Assembly: GCA_965199595.1 (NCBI GenBank)
Contig: OZ241182.1
Span: forward strand, 2,852,001-2,916,000
Direction of reading: 5' to 3'
Source: JBBROS01 sp965199595
Lineage (GTDB): Bacteria; Pseudomonadota; Alphaproteobacteria; Acetobacterales; Acetobacteraceae
Length of the DNA stretch: 64,000 bases
Of the stretch, positions 38,807 through 46,594 are shown in pieces; within the stretch, counting starts at the first letter, position 1, and every line of letters starts with the position of its first letter. The notes under the pieces are model-generated. The model ran no database searches. It saw only the letters and a program-made list of their open reading frames with translations, and was not told the origin of the DNA. A program made the translations under genes and the position numbers.

Positions 38807-39192
38807 CGGCAGGTGACCAGGCGAAGGTCGTACACGGGATCCTCCAACTGCCCGACGGCCGGCGTGTTGGAGAGCACCCAGCCATGGAACACCGCAGCGC
38901 CCCGCTGACTGTCGGTCACATCCAGGAAGGCCGCGGAGTTCTGTGGCAGATCCGGCGGCCGGGTCGCGCAGCTGCGGAGCGTGAGGGTCAGTGTGCCGAA
39001 GGTTGCCGCCTGTCCGGTGCGGATGCTGATCGGGGTCGGCTGTCCCCGCAGCTTGTCGAGCAGCACGAGGTCCGCCGTGCCGCGCGGCACCCATGTATCG
39101 GGTGCCGACATCGTCGCGGGCGCGTTCGTGGACGGGGCGGGTGCCTGGGCCATCAGCAGCAGGGCGAATGCGCCGGCCGCAACCCGCCTCAC
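38803..39192 (-). CDS. DUF2155 secreted protein
   Basis: 129 residues. An N-terminal signal segment (VRRVAAGAFALLLMAQAPA) is followed by a single DUF2155 domain, about 45-129, with LRSCATRPP and a C-terminal LRLVTC; the two cysteines may form a disulfide. AVFHGWVLSNTPAVGQLEDPVYD is the family signature region, shown here in part: FHGWVL and HPVYD-like EDPVYD. It is probably periplasmic. The GTG start overlaps the upstream 70-residue gene stop. Commonly found next to NDUFA12 and mla genes in alphaproteobacteria, as here. Confidence 0.82.
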   Translation of the reverse strand: MRRVAAGAFALLLMAQAPAPSTNAPATMSAPDTWVPRGTADLVLLDKLRGQPTPISIRTGQAATFGTLTLTLRSCATRPPDLPQNSAAFLDVTDSQRGAAVFHGWVLSNTPAVGQLEDPVYDLRLVTCR

Positions 39193-39401
39193 CGCACCCG
39201 CCGCGGGCTTACCAGCGCGTCCGCCATCCCGGCCAGGATACGACGCATGGCGGTCTCGTCCACTCCCATCAACACCGCGTCCTCGAAGGCATCTTGCATC
39301 ACCTGGTGCAGTTCGTCGTGGTTCTCAGCCAAGGTCTTGAGCTTCTCCCGGCACGACACCGGGCTTCCATCCGCACCCGGCCACACGGCGGGCGCACTCA
39401 T
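39189..39401 (-). CDS. Conserved small protein in the mlaD operon (unknown)
   Basis: 70 residues, no signal peptide. A likely helical core (REKLKTLAENHDELHQVMQDAFEDAVLM) is given here in outline: charged, with an LAENHDELHQ segment and a DETAMRRILAGM helix. I do not recognise a family. It is flanked by 4-bp overlaps on both sides (ATGA with mlaD, GTGA with DUF2155), which strongly supports translation. It may be a cytoplasmic partner of the lipid-transport or complex I assembly genes in this operon. Confidence 0.65.
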   Translation of the reverse strand: MSAPAVWPGADGSPVSCREKLKTLAENHDELHQVMQDAFEDAVLMGVDETAMRRILAGMADALVSPRRVR

Positions 39402-39895
39402 TTCGGGGCGTCCGCCTTCTGCTTCAGCGACTGCTGAGTCGCGTCCGCCAGGCTGCCGACGTTGAAGATGAACTTGCCCAGCAGGTCTTCCAGGTTGGTG
39501 GCGCTCTGCGTGATGTTCACCGTGCCGCCACTGGTCAGCATCGCATCCGCACCCCCGGGGCTGAGTGTGAGGAAGGCACCACCGAGCAGGCCGCCGGTCG
39601 AGATCTGCGCGCTGCTATCGGTCGGCAGCGCGATGTCCGGCTGCACCGTGAACCGCACGACGGCCTGGTAGGTCTTGGGGTCGATCGTCGTCGCCACCAC
39701 CCGGCCCACGGCCACGCCGCCGATCTTCACGTCCGCCCCGTTGGCCAGGGCGCCGATGTTCTCGAAGCGCGCCAGCAGCGGCATGCCCGCCGCGGCGCTG
39801 TGGCCCGTGTTCCCGAGCGCATAGGCCAGGAACCCGGCTGTGACGGCCAGCACCAGCACGCCGGTCGCAACCTCGGTGACGCTACGTTTCGCCAA
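39398..39895 (-). CDS. mlaD: MlaD-like MCE-domain lipid transport protein
   Basis: 165 residues. One N-terminal membrane helix (VATGVLVLAVTAGFLAYAL, about 8-26), then a single MCE domain (about 35-115) with IGALANGADVKIGGVAVGRV and the family-typical GGLLGGAFLTLSPGG. MlaD forms a hexameric ring on the periplasmic side of the inner-membrane MlaFEDB complex that moves phospholipids. The TTG start lies 2 nt after the NDUFA12 gene stop. mlaE and mlaF are not in the window. Confidence 0.9.
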   Translation of the reverse strand: MAKRSVTEVATGVLVLAVTAGFLAYALGNTGHSAAAGMPLLARFENIGALANGADVKIGGVAVGRVVATTIDPKTYQAVVRFTVQPDIALPTDSSAQISTGGLLGGAFLTLSPGGADAMLTSGGTVNITQSATNLEDLLGKFIFNVGSLADATQQSLKQKADAPK

Positions 39896-39897
39896 GA

Positions 39898-40251
39898 CTA
39901 GCTGCCCGGTGTCCAGGATTCATAGTCACCCGTCGCTTTCGGCCGATGCCCGCCTTCATAGTCATGGCCCGGCGGCCGGTAGCTGCCCGCCGTGCCCGTC
40001 AGGTTGCGCTGATGCGGCAACTGCCACGGCTTGCGCTGGCTCATGGAGATCGGCGCATCCGTGGTGTGGTGCAGCCAGGCGTGCCACTCGGCCGGAACGG
40101 CGCTGGCATCGGCCGGGCCGGCATACAGCACCCAGCGGCGGCTGCGCACGCCGGGCCGGATGCGCTTGGTCTCGAAATAGCGGTTGCCGGCCCCGTCGGA
40201 GCCGAGCAGGCGGCCATGCAGCCAGGTGAACAGGCGAGTGCCAATGGTCAT
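39898..40251 (-). CDS. NDUFA12-family complex I accessory protein
   Basis: 117 residues, soluble, basic. GNRYFETKRIRPGVRSRRWVLY and the PAEWHAWLHHTTDAPI block are the hallmarks of NDUFA12/B17.2, which is found in alphaproteobacteria and mitochondria. Probably stabilises the peripheral arm of NADH:ubiquinone oxidoreductase. The ATG at 40251 is used; an ATG 9 nt earlier is possible. First gene of the operon that continues with mlaD. Confidence 0.88.
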   Translation of the reverse strand: MTIGTRLFTWLHGRLLGSDGAGNRYFETKRIRPGVRSRRWVLYAGPADASAVPAEWHAWLHHTTDAPISMSQRKPWQLPHQRNLTGTAGSYRPPGHDYEGGHRPKATGDYESWTPGS

Positions 40252-40314
40252 CCCCCGCATATACGGAAGCTGACGCGATTGCGCCATCCCCGCCCGGCCC
40301 CTACCATCCTTCCC

Positions 40315-41778
40315 ATGACACGGACCCCATCGATCTGGCGCGGCGTGCGCATGCGCGAGACCGAGGCCGGTGCCGACCCGGACGCCCCGCCGCGCCCGCT
40401 CACCCTGCCTGCCGCCTGGGATGACCGGGCCGCGGCCGCCCTGGCGGCCCTGGCGCCCGGCATCGGCCGGGCCACCCTGTCCCGCGCCGCCGATGCCTGG
40501 ATCCGCCCTGTCGCGACCCGCGCGCGCGAAGCCGGGGACGACGCGCTGGCCGAGCGGCTGCATGCCCTGCTGCTGCATCGCCGCGCCGCGCCCACCATGC
40601 CGGTGTGGAACGGCGCCGAGGGCGCACCACCCGGCTTCGTGCTGAACCTGCCGGCCTTCCTGGATGGCGCCACCGGCTTCGACGTGCCGGCCTATATCGC
40701 GGCCGTGCGCACCGCCGCCACCGCCCTGCACCTGGGTGACCCGGCGGCCCCACGCTTCGCCATCGGCTTCACCGACCTGGATGGCCTGCTCGCCGCAATC
40801 GGCGTGGACTACGACAGCCCGGCCGCCCGCGACATCGCCGCCTGCCTCGCCGCCCTGCTGCGCGCAACCGCGGACCTGGCGCTGGCCGGCGACCAGCCGG
40901 ACCTGCTCTCCCGCCTGCCGACCTGGCCGATCCCGCCGCTGCGCTGTGCCCTGCCGGCGCTTGCCGAAGCCGCCGCCGAGTCGCGCCACCAGGCGATGCA
41001 CGGCGCCACCGGCCTGCCCAGCACCGCCATCGGCCCGCCTGGCCCGGCCGATGCCCTGCTCGGCGCCGAAACCGGCGGGATCGCGCCCGCCTTCTCCCCG
41101 GTCGGCGCCAACGGACTGCTCACCCGCGCCGGGCAGGCCAGGCTCGCTGCCCGCGGCCTGGGGCCGGAGGCTGCGCTCGCCCGCGTGCTCCTTGGCGAGA
41201 CGGTGCTGGACCCGCCGGGCCTGGCGGCGCATCAGGCGATGCACGACGCCGTCGCACCTTATCTGCACGCCATGCCGGCGCGTCCCACGGCGAGCGCCGC
41301 CCCCGTGGCCCCGCCGCTGCGGCGCGAGCTGCCGGCCCGGCGGCGCGGCTATACCCAGAAGGCCACCGTGGGCGGCCACCGCATCTACATCCGCACCGGG
41401 GAATACGTCGATGGCGGTCTGGGCGAAATCCACGTCGCCCTGCCGCGCGAAGGCGCCGCCCTGCGCGGCATGATGGAGAGCGTCGCCGGCGCCGTCAGCC
41501 TCGGGCTGCAGCACGGGGTGCCGCTGCACGAATATGTCGCCGCCTTCACCCTCACCCGTTTTGGCCCGGCCGGCCGCGTGGAAGGCGATGCCGATGTCGG
41601 CCACGCCACCAGCCTGCTGGACTACGTGTTCCGCAACCTGGCGGTGAACTACCTCGGCCGCTGCGACGTGCCGGAGGGCGTGCCGGACCCGGCGGCACCG
41701 GACCCCATGCCCATGCTGCCGATGGACATCCCGGCCCAGCCCCGCAGCCGCCGCGCCGGGCTCCGCCTCGTTTCATAA
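40315..41778 (+). CDS. Orphan TSCPD-domain protein related to the C-terminus of B12-dependent ribonucleotide reductase
   Basis: 487 residues. From about residue 340 it matches the tail of NrdJ-type, adenosylcobalamin-dependent ribonucleotide reductases: RRGYTQKATVGGHRIYIRTGEY, DGGLGEIHVAL, then GLQHGVPLHEYV and LLDYVFRNLAVNYLGR; motifs are abbreviated here. The first 330 residues are Ala/Pro/Leu-rich and contain no reductase catalytic barrel or B12-binding site that I can see. So this is a stand-alone TSCPD domain with a different N-terminal half, perhaps regulating or assisting the reductase. It diverges from the NDUFA12 operon and RidA follows 12 nt downstream. Confidence 0.72.
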   Translation: MTRTPSIWRGVRMRETEAGADPDAPPRPLTLPAAWDDRAAAALAALAPGIGRATLSRAADAWIRPVATRAREAGDDALAERLHALLLHRRAAPTMPVWNGAEGAPPGFVLNLPAFLDGATGFDVPAYIAAVRTAATALHLGDPAAPRFAIGFTDLDGLLAAIGVDYDSPAARDIAACLAALLRATADLALAGDQPDLLSRLPTWPIPPLRCALPALAEAAAESRHQAMHGATGLPSTAIGPPGPADALLGAETGGIAPAFSPVGANGLLTRAGQARLAARGLGPEAALARVLLGETVLDPPGLAAHQAMHDAVAPYLHAMPARPTASAAPVAPPLRRELPARRRGYTQKATVGGHRIYIRTGEYVDGGLGEIHVALPREGAALRGMMESVAGAVSLGLQHGVPLHEYVAAFTLTRFGPAGRVEGDADVGHATSLLDYVFRNLAVNYLGRCDVPEGVPDPAAPDPMPMLPMDIPAQPRSRRAGLRLVS

Positions 41779-41790
41779 GGAAAAGCTCGA

Positions 41791-42261
41791 ATGACAGGTC
41801 GCATCGACGCCCGCCTGGCCGAACTCGGCATCACCCTGCCCAGCGCCATGCCGCCCATGGCCAACTACATCCCGACCGTGGTCACGGGTTCGCTGGTCGT
41901 CGTCTCCGGCCAGGTGCCGGCGCAGGACGGCAACATCGTCGTGACCGGCAAGCTCGGCGAGGGCGTCACCGTGGAGCAGGGCCAGGACGCCGCCAAGCTG
42001 TGCCTGATGAACGTGCTCACCCATCTCCGCACCGCCTGCGGTGGTGATCTCGACCGCGTCGTGCGGGTGGTCCGCCTGGGCGGGTTCGTGGCGGCACCGC
42101 CGGGCTTCACGCAGCACGCGGTGGTGATGAACGGCGCCTCGGACCTGGCGGTCGCGGTGTTCGGCGAGGCCGGGCGCCATGCTCGCAGCACCATCGGCGT
42201 GGCCGCCCTGCCTGGCGATGCCGCGGTCGAAGTGGAAGGCATGTTCGAGATCGCCCTTTAG
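41791..42261 (+). CDS. RidA-family protein
   Basis: 156-residue member of the YjgF/YER057c/RidA superfamily, longer-type (about 150 aa). Features: SLVVVSGQVPAQDG near the N-terminus, CLMNVLTHLRTACGGDLDRVVRVV in the middle (shown for recognition: LDRVVRVVRLGGFV), and the conserved Arg of ARSTIGVAALP that in active members binds the carboxylate of imine intermediates. Expected to hydrolyse reactive enamine/imine products of PLP enzymes in the cytoplasm. AAGGA lies before the ATG, 12 nt after the TSCPD gene. Confidence 0.85.
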   Translation: MTGRIDARLAELGITLPSAMPPMANYIPTVVTGSLVVVSGQVPAQDGNIVVTGKLGEGVTVEQGQDAAKLCLMNVLTHLRTACGGDLDRVVRVVRLGGFVAAPPGFTQHAVVMNGASDLAVAVFGEAGRHARSTIGVAALPGDAAVEVEGMFEIAL

Positions 42262-42267
42262 CTCGCG

Positions 42268-42289
42268 GCCGGCAGCCACATATGCCGGC
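42268..42289 (+). promoter_or_regulatory. Hairpin overlapping the GNAT start
   Basis: Perfect 7-bp inverted repeat GCCGGCA/TGCCGGC with an 8-base loop, beginning 7 nt after the RidA stop. It encloses the first candidate ATG (42282) of the next gene, so it might be an intercistronic terminator or control of initiation. Confidence 0.35.
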
Positions 42290-43442
42290 GATGCCAGACG
42301 ATGCCCTCAGCCTGAGCCTCAGCCTGCATCCCCGCATTGCCGATGTGTCGGCGGCCGAATGGGATGCCTGCGCGGCCACCACCAACCCCTTCGTCAGCCA
42401 CGCCTTCCTCTCGGCGCTGGAAGACAGCGGCTCCGCCAGCGACCGCACCGGCTGGCTGCCGCAACACGCCGTGCTGCGCAACGCGTCCGGCATCGTCGGT
42501 GTCGTGCCGATGTATGCGAAGTCGCACAGTTATGGCGAATACGTGTTCGACCACGGCTGGGCCAACGCCTTCGAACGCGCGGGCGGCGACTACTACCCCA
42601 AGCTGCAGGTCGCGGTGCCGTTCAGCCCCGTCCCGGGCCCCCGCCTGCTGACCCGGCCCGGCCTGCCCCCCGGCGCCTTCGGCCAGGCGCTGGTGCAGGC
42701 CTGCACGGAGCTGGGCCTCTCCTCGGTCCACACCACCTTCTGCACGCAGGCGGAATGGGAGGCGCTTGGCGAGGCCGGCTGGCTGCGGCGCATCGGCAAG
42801 CAGTTCCACTGGGAGAACGCGGGCTATACCAGCTTCGACGACTTCCTCGCTGCCCTCAGCTCCCGCAAGCGCAAGGGGCTGAAGCGGGAGCGGCGCGACG
42901 CCAACAACGCCGGCTTGGTGTTCAAGACCCTGCGCGGCCACGAGATCACGGCGCAGCACTGGATCGCCTTCTACCGCTTCTACACCAGCACCGTGGACCG
43001 CAAATGGGGCAGTGCCTACCTCACCAAATCCTTCTTCCCCATGCTGTCGGAACGGCTGGGTGACCAGGTTGTGTTGATGCTGGCGGAGGATGACGGCCGC
43101 CCGGTGGCTGGCGCCCTGAACCTGATGGGCGACGGCACGCTGTTCGGCCGCAACTGGGGCTGCAAGGGCGACTACCCGTTCCTGCACTTCGAGCTGTGCT
43201 ATTATCGCGCCATCGACTTTGCCATCGAGCACAAGCTGACCCGCGTGGAGGCCGGCGCGCAGGGCGAACACAAGATCCAGCGCGGCTACGTGCCCAAGCC
43301 CACCTATTCCGCGCACTGGATCGCGCACCCGGGATTGCGCCGGGCCATCGGCGAATACCTCGATGCGGAGCGCCCGGCGGTTGAGGCCGAGATGGCGGAG
43401 CTCGCGACCTACAGCCCCTATCGCCGCGGCGAAGAGGATTAG
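42282..43442 (+). CDS. GNAT-family N-acetyltransferase (DUF482/peptidogalycan type)
   Basis: 386-residue protein with two GNAT-like halves. The DUF482 signature is visible: MYAKSHSYGEYVFDHGWANAFERAGG in outline (SYGEYVFDHGWA), FAQ-type YYPKLQVAVPFSPVPGPRL, then FHWENAGYTSFDDFLA and AGAQGEHKIQRGYVPK. Relatives are annotated as acyltransferases of uncertain substrate, structurally like FemABX enzymes that aminoacylate peptidoglycan precursors. Start at 42282, or at the ATG at 42291 within a few codons. Confidence 0.82.
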   Translation: MPAMPDDALSLSLSLHPRIADVSAAEWDACAATTNPFVSHAFLSALEDSGSASDRTGWLPQHAVLRNASGIVGVVPMYAKSHSYGEYVFDHGWANAFERAGGDYYPKLQVAVPFSPVPGPRLLTRPGLPPGAFGQALVQACTELGLSSVHTTFCTQAEWEALGEAGWLRRIGKQFHWENAGYTSFDDFLAALSSRKRKGLKRERRDANNAGLVFKTLRGHEITAQHWIAFYRFYTSTVDRKWGSAYLTKSFFPMLSERLGDQVVLMLAEDDGRPVAGALNLMGDGTLFGRNWGCKGDYPFLHFELCYYRAIDFAIEHKLTRVEAGAQGEHKIQRGYVPKPTYSAHWIAHPGLRRAIGEYLDAERPAVEAEMAELATYSPYRRGEED

Positions 43443-44317
43443 GCTGAGGCAGGTTTCAACCATCCATCAACCCAGGTCGCTGCCCCGGACCGCGTCATCT
43501 CTGCCACCAGCATCGGCACGAACTCCTCCCCCGATACCCCGAATGCCCGGCGTGCATGGTCCCTGAACCAGGGCGCTCCCAACAGCGCCGGGCCAATCAT
43601 GCTGCAGTTCAATCCGCCTTCCGTGAACAGCAGATGCCCAAAGATGCGCTTGCAGGCGTGCCACGCGATCCGCTCCGGCTGTGCCCGCCAGCTCGCCAAC
43701 CGGCGGCGTGCCTGGCCCAGGGCTCCCGGCACATCCGTCACCGCCGGGCCATGGCCGGAGAGCATCAATCGGGGCGCCAGACGCGCGATGGTGTCGAGCG
43801 TCGCCTCCAGTTGTTCCATCGCGCGCGGATCGGCATCCAGGTCCAGCCAGCCGACGTCGCTGGCATGCACCGCATCTCCCGCCACCAGGGTTGCCGACCC
43901 GGGCTCGAACAACCCGATCTGCGCCGCGGTATGCCCGGGCAAGGCCACGATCTCCCAGGATCGTTCACCGACGCTCACCCGATCCCCTGGCTGCAGCAGT
44001 TGGTCCACGCGATATGCCGGCACGCTCTGGCGCAGCCACAGGGACCGTCCGGCATCGGGGTCTCCCTGGTTGACCCGCTCCGCTTCCGCCGCAGCCGCAG
44101 CAATCGGGATGCCGGCCTGCATCATCGCCTGGTTGCCGCCCGTGTGGTCGGAGTGCCAATGCGTGTTGACCAGGAGCACCGGCCGCCGCTCGCCCAGCCA
44201 TGCGAGCAGCGCCGCCACGCCGCCCGGCGCCCCGCTGTCCACCAGCACGGGCCGTGATCCCTCCAGCAACACGCTGTTGGCATGCGGGAAGCCGCGCTGA
44301 AAGAAAGCGGCCGTCAT
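43439..44317 (-). CDS. MBL-fold metallo-hydrolase (canonical metal site)
   Basis: 292 residues. Complete metallo-beta-lactamase motifs: THWHSDHTGG for both zinc sites, LPGHTAAQIG, VAGDAVH and LSGHGPAV. It therefore should bind two metals, unlike the MBL protein at 30639. The N-terminus PHANSVLLEGSRPVLVDSG is standard. Hydrolyses a thioester, lactone or similar bond; substrate unknown. The start at 44317 overlaps the upstream thioesterase stop (ATGA), and that pairing suggests acyl-thioester chemistry. Confidence 0.85.
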   Translation of the reverse strand: MTAAFFQRGFPHANSVLLEGSRPVLVDSGAPGGVAALLAWLGERRPVLLVNTHWHSDHTGGNQAMMQAGIPIAAAAAEAERVNQGDPDAGRSLWLRQSVPAYRVDQLLQPGDRVSVGERSWEIVALPGHTAAQIGLFEPGSATLVAGDAVHASDVGWLDLDADPRAMEQLEATLDTIARLAPRLMLSGHGPAVTDVPGALGQARRRLASWRAQPERIAWHACKRIFGHLLFTEGGLNCSMIGPALLGAPWFRDHARRAFGVSGEEFVPMLVAEMTRSGAATWVDGWLKPASA

Positions 44318-44724
44318 GCCCGGCTGCGCACCGCGGCCATGGTGGCCTGCATCAACGCGACATGCCTGCTCCCGCCCAGCGTTTCGCAATGCGCCTCACC
44401 GGTGCACACGCTCAACAGCCGGCCGGGCCTCACCAGGCGTCCACGCGCCACCAGCCGCTCGCCCTTCGCCGGCGCCAGGAAGTTCAGCTTGAACTCAGCC
44501 GTCAGCACCTCCTGCTCCGGTTCCATCAACGTCAGCGCGGCAAAGCCGCAGGCGACGTCCAGCAGGGTTGCAATCACGCCGCCATGAAAGAATCCGTGGT
44601 GCTGCGAGACTTCAGGCCGAAACATGAGTGCAATGTCGATCTCCCCTGCGGCAACGTGTTCGAGACTGGCGCCCATCAAGTGCAGCGCACCCTGTCGGCG
44701 GAAGGCGTCATGTATCCGATCCAT
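44314..44724 (-). CDS. PaaI-type hotdog thioesterase
   Basis: 136-residue single hotdog domain. The signature SQHHGFFHGGVIATLLDVACG (about 41-60) holds the active-site region of PaaI/YdiI-type acyl-CoA thioesterases. It is expected to hydrolyse acyl- or aryl-CoA thioesters in the cytoplasm as a tetramer. First gene of a two-gene unit with the MBL hydrolase. Specificity is not predictable. Confidence 0.85.
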   Translation of the reverse strand: MDRIHDAFRRQGALHLMGASLEHVAAGEIDIALMFRPEVSQHHGFFHGGVIATLLDVACGFAALTLMEPEQEVLTAEFKLNFLAPAKGERLVARGRLVRPGRLLSVCTGEAHCETLGGSRHVALMQATMAAVRSRA

Positions 44725-44803
44725 TCTGGAAGTGTGCGGCGCCCCATCACTTTAGGCCAGGCTGGTTAACGAAGCGTTCATCCGATGGCGTCAGGATGCC
44801 GGC

Positions 44804-46594
44804 ATGCAGGCGATCGTCCGAAAAGCGGCGGAGCGGTTTCCCGGCCGGTGGCAACTGTTCGACCAGGTGCGGCTGGCCCGGCTCGGCACGACCGCCGGCC
44901 TGGTGCTCGTCACCGATCGCGCCGTGCTGGTGTTCGCTGCCGGGCGCGGGCCCGCGGAGGCGCTGGCGGTCGATCTCGCGGACTTCCACGCCGGCTGCCA
45001 CGGCGCACCCGTGCTGCCGGTGGCCCTCCTGAGCGGGGAGCGTGTGGTTGCGCAGGAGCCCCTTCCCTTGGCAGGCGCGTCACCCGTGATCGCCTGCAGC
45101 CGCCTGCTGCTTCCGGGACTGCTGGAGCGGGTGGCACGGTTCCCGGTCCGGCCCGGCCTCGATCCCGCCACCTGGATCGATGCACCATACCGTCCGGTGC
45201 CGGGGCTGATGCAGGCGGCCTGCCATCTGTTTGCCCGCCATGATGTCGCCGACCTGCTGCTTGCCGGAGCCGGGCCGCAGGCGCTGGAGCGGACCATGGC
45301 GGCGATTGCCGCAGCCCGGTTGACCGGCGGCAAACAGATCGTGTTCGTCACGGGCCAGCCCGGGGCCGGCAAAACCCTCTGCGGCCTGGCGAGCGCGTTC
45401 TCGCCAGAGACGGGCGGCACCTTCCTCACCGGCAATCCCGCGCTCCTGCACGTGCTGCGCGGCGCGCTGGCGCGGGACGCGGTGACCCGCGGGCTCCAGG
45501 CCATAGCCGCGCGACAGCGGATCGCCGCGATTGTCCAGCCGCTGCACGGCTTCCGCGACCAGTATGCACACGGGGGCTGCCCAACCGACCAGCTCGTGGT
45601 GATCGACGAGGCGCAACGCTGCTGGACCGCGGAGCACGCGGTGCGCAAAACCCGCAACAAACCCATCAAGCTGCATCAGTCGGAGCCCGCTCATCTTCTC
45701 GATATCATGAGCAGGTCCAAAGACCGATGCACGCTGCTCTGCCTGCTGGGCGGCGGGCAGGAGATCCACGTCGGCGAGGGCGGCATGGCGGCCTGGGGGG
45801 AAGCGCTGGCCGCGCGCCCGGAGTGGCACGTAAGCGCCCCGCCCGAGGTGCTCGGGAACGTCGACCCGCGGCAAAGACTGCCCGCCCTCCCCAACCTGCG
45901 CCTGGACCCGGCTTTGCACCTCGGCAGCCCCACCCGCATGATTCACGCACCACACCAGGTCGCCTGGGTGGAGGCCGTTCTGAACGGTGATGCCACGGCG
46001 GCCCGGTCGATCGCTGCTGACACCCTGCCCATACGCCTCACCCGCTCCCTGGCCGCCATGCGGGCGAAGCTTGCGCAAGGGCGGCGGCGCGCCGGGCTGG
46101 TCGCCAGCGCTGGCGGGCGGCGGTTGCGCGCCGAGGGGCTCGGCGGATTGCTGTGGCACCAGGATGAGGACGCCGTCGCCCGCTGGTTCCTCGACCGCTG
46201 GCCCGACATTCGCAGCGCAGCAGCGCTCGAGGTGGCGGCCACGGAGTTCGGCGTGCAGGGGCTGGAGCTCGATCGCATCGGCGTCTGCTGGGATCTGGAC
46301 TGGCGGCGGGATCGCCAGGGCTGGGCCGCCCACGCCTTCCGCGCCACCGCCTGGACCCGGCCGCTCGCCGGCGAAGCGCGCTCCAACAAGCAGAACACCT
46401 ATCGCGTGCTGCTCACCCGCGCCCGGCATGACACCATCATCTGGGTGCCGCGCGGCGATGCGAGCGACCCCACCCGTATGCCCGACCAGTACAATGCGAT
46501 CGCGGACTTCCTCCAGGAATGCGGGGTTCCTCGGCTGGACGAGGCGCAGCCCGCGCCTCAGGATACGCCGATGCCCGAGCCCGTTCTGCTATGA
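44804..46594 (+). CDS. DUF2075-type P-loop ATPase/helicase (Schlafen-like fold)
   Basis: 596 residues. Walker A GQPGAGKT (about 184-191) and Walker B VVIDEAQR (about 262-268), motif GGGQEIHVGE, and a C-terminal superfamily-1-like NTYRVLLTRAR with EFGVQGLELD before it. This combination defines DUF2075, related to the Schlafen group 3 helicase domain. The N-terminal 150 residues are unassigned and lack a clear nuclease motif. Members occur in genomic islands and with defence genes, but also alone. The TGA overlaps the following EEP nuclease start. Confidence 0.82.
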   Translation: MQAIVRKAAERFPGRWQLFDQVRLARLGTTAGLVLVTDRAVLVFAAGRGPAEALAVDLADFHAGCHGAPVLPVALLSGERVVAQEPLPLAGASPVIACSRLLLPGLLERVARFPVRPGLDPATWIDAPYRPVPGLMQAACHLFARHDVADLLLAGAGPQALERTMAAIAAARLTGGKQIVFVTGQPGAGKTLCGLASAFSPETGGTFLTGNPALLHVLRGALARDAVTRGLQAIAARQRIAAIVQPLHGFRDQYAHGGCPTDQLVVIDEAQRCWTAEHAVRKTRNKPIKLHQSEPAHLLDIMSRSKDRCTLLCLLGGGQEIHVGEGGMAAWGEALAARPEWHVSAPPEVLGNVDPRQRLPALPNLRLDPALHLGSPTRMIHAPHQVAWVEAVLNGDATAARSIAADTLPIRLTRSLAAMRAKLAQGRRRAGLVASAGGRRLRAEGLGGLLWHQDEDAVARWFLDRWPDIRSAAALEVAATEFGVQGLELDRIGVCWDLDWRRDRQGWAAHAFRATAWTRPLAGEARSNKQNTYRVLLTRARHDTIIWVPRGDASDPTRMPDQYNAIADFLQECGVPRLDEAQPAPQDTPMPEPVLL

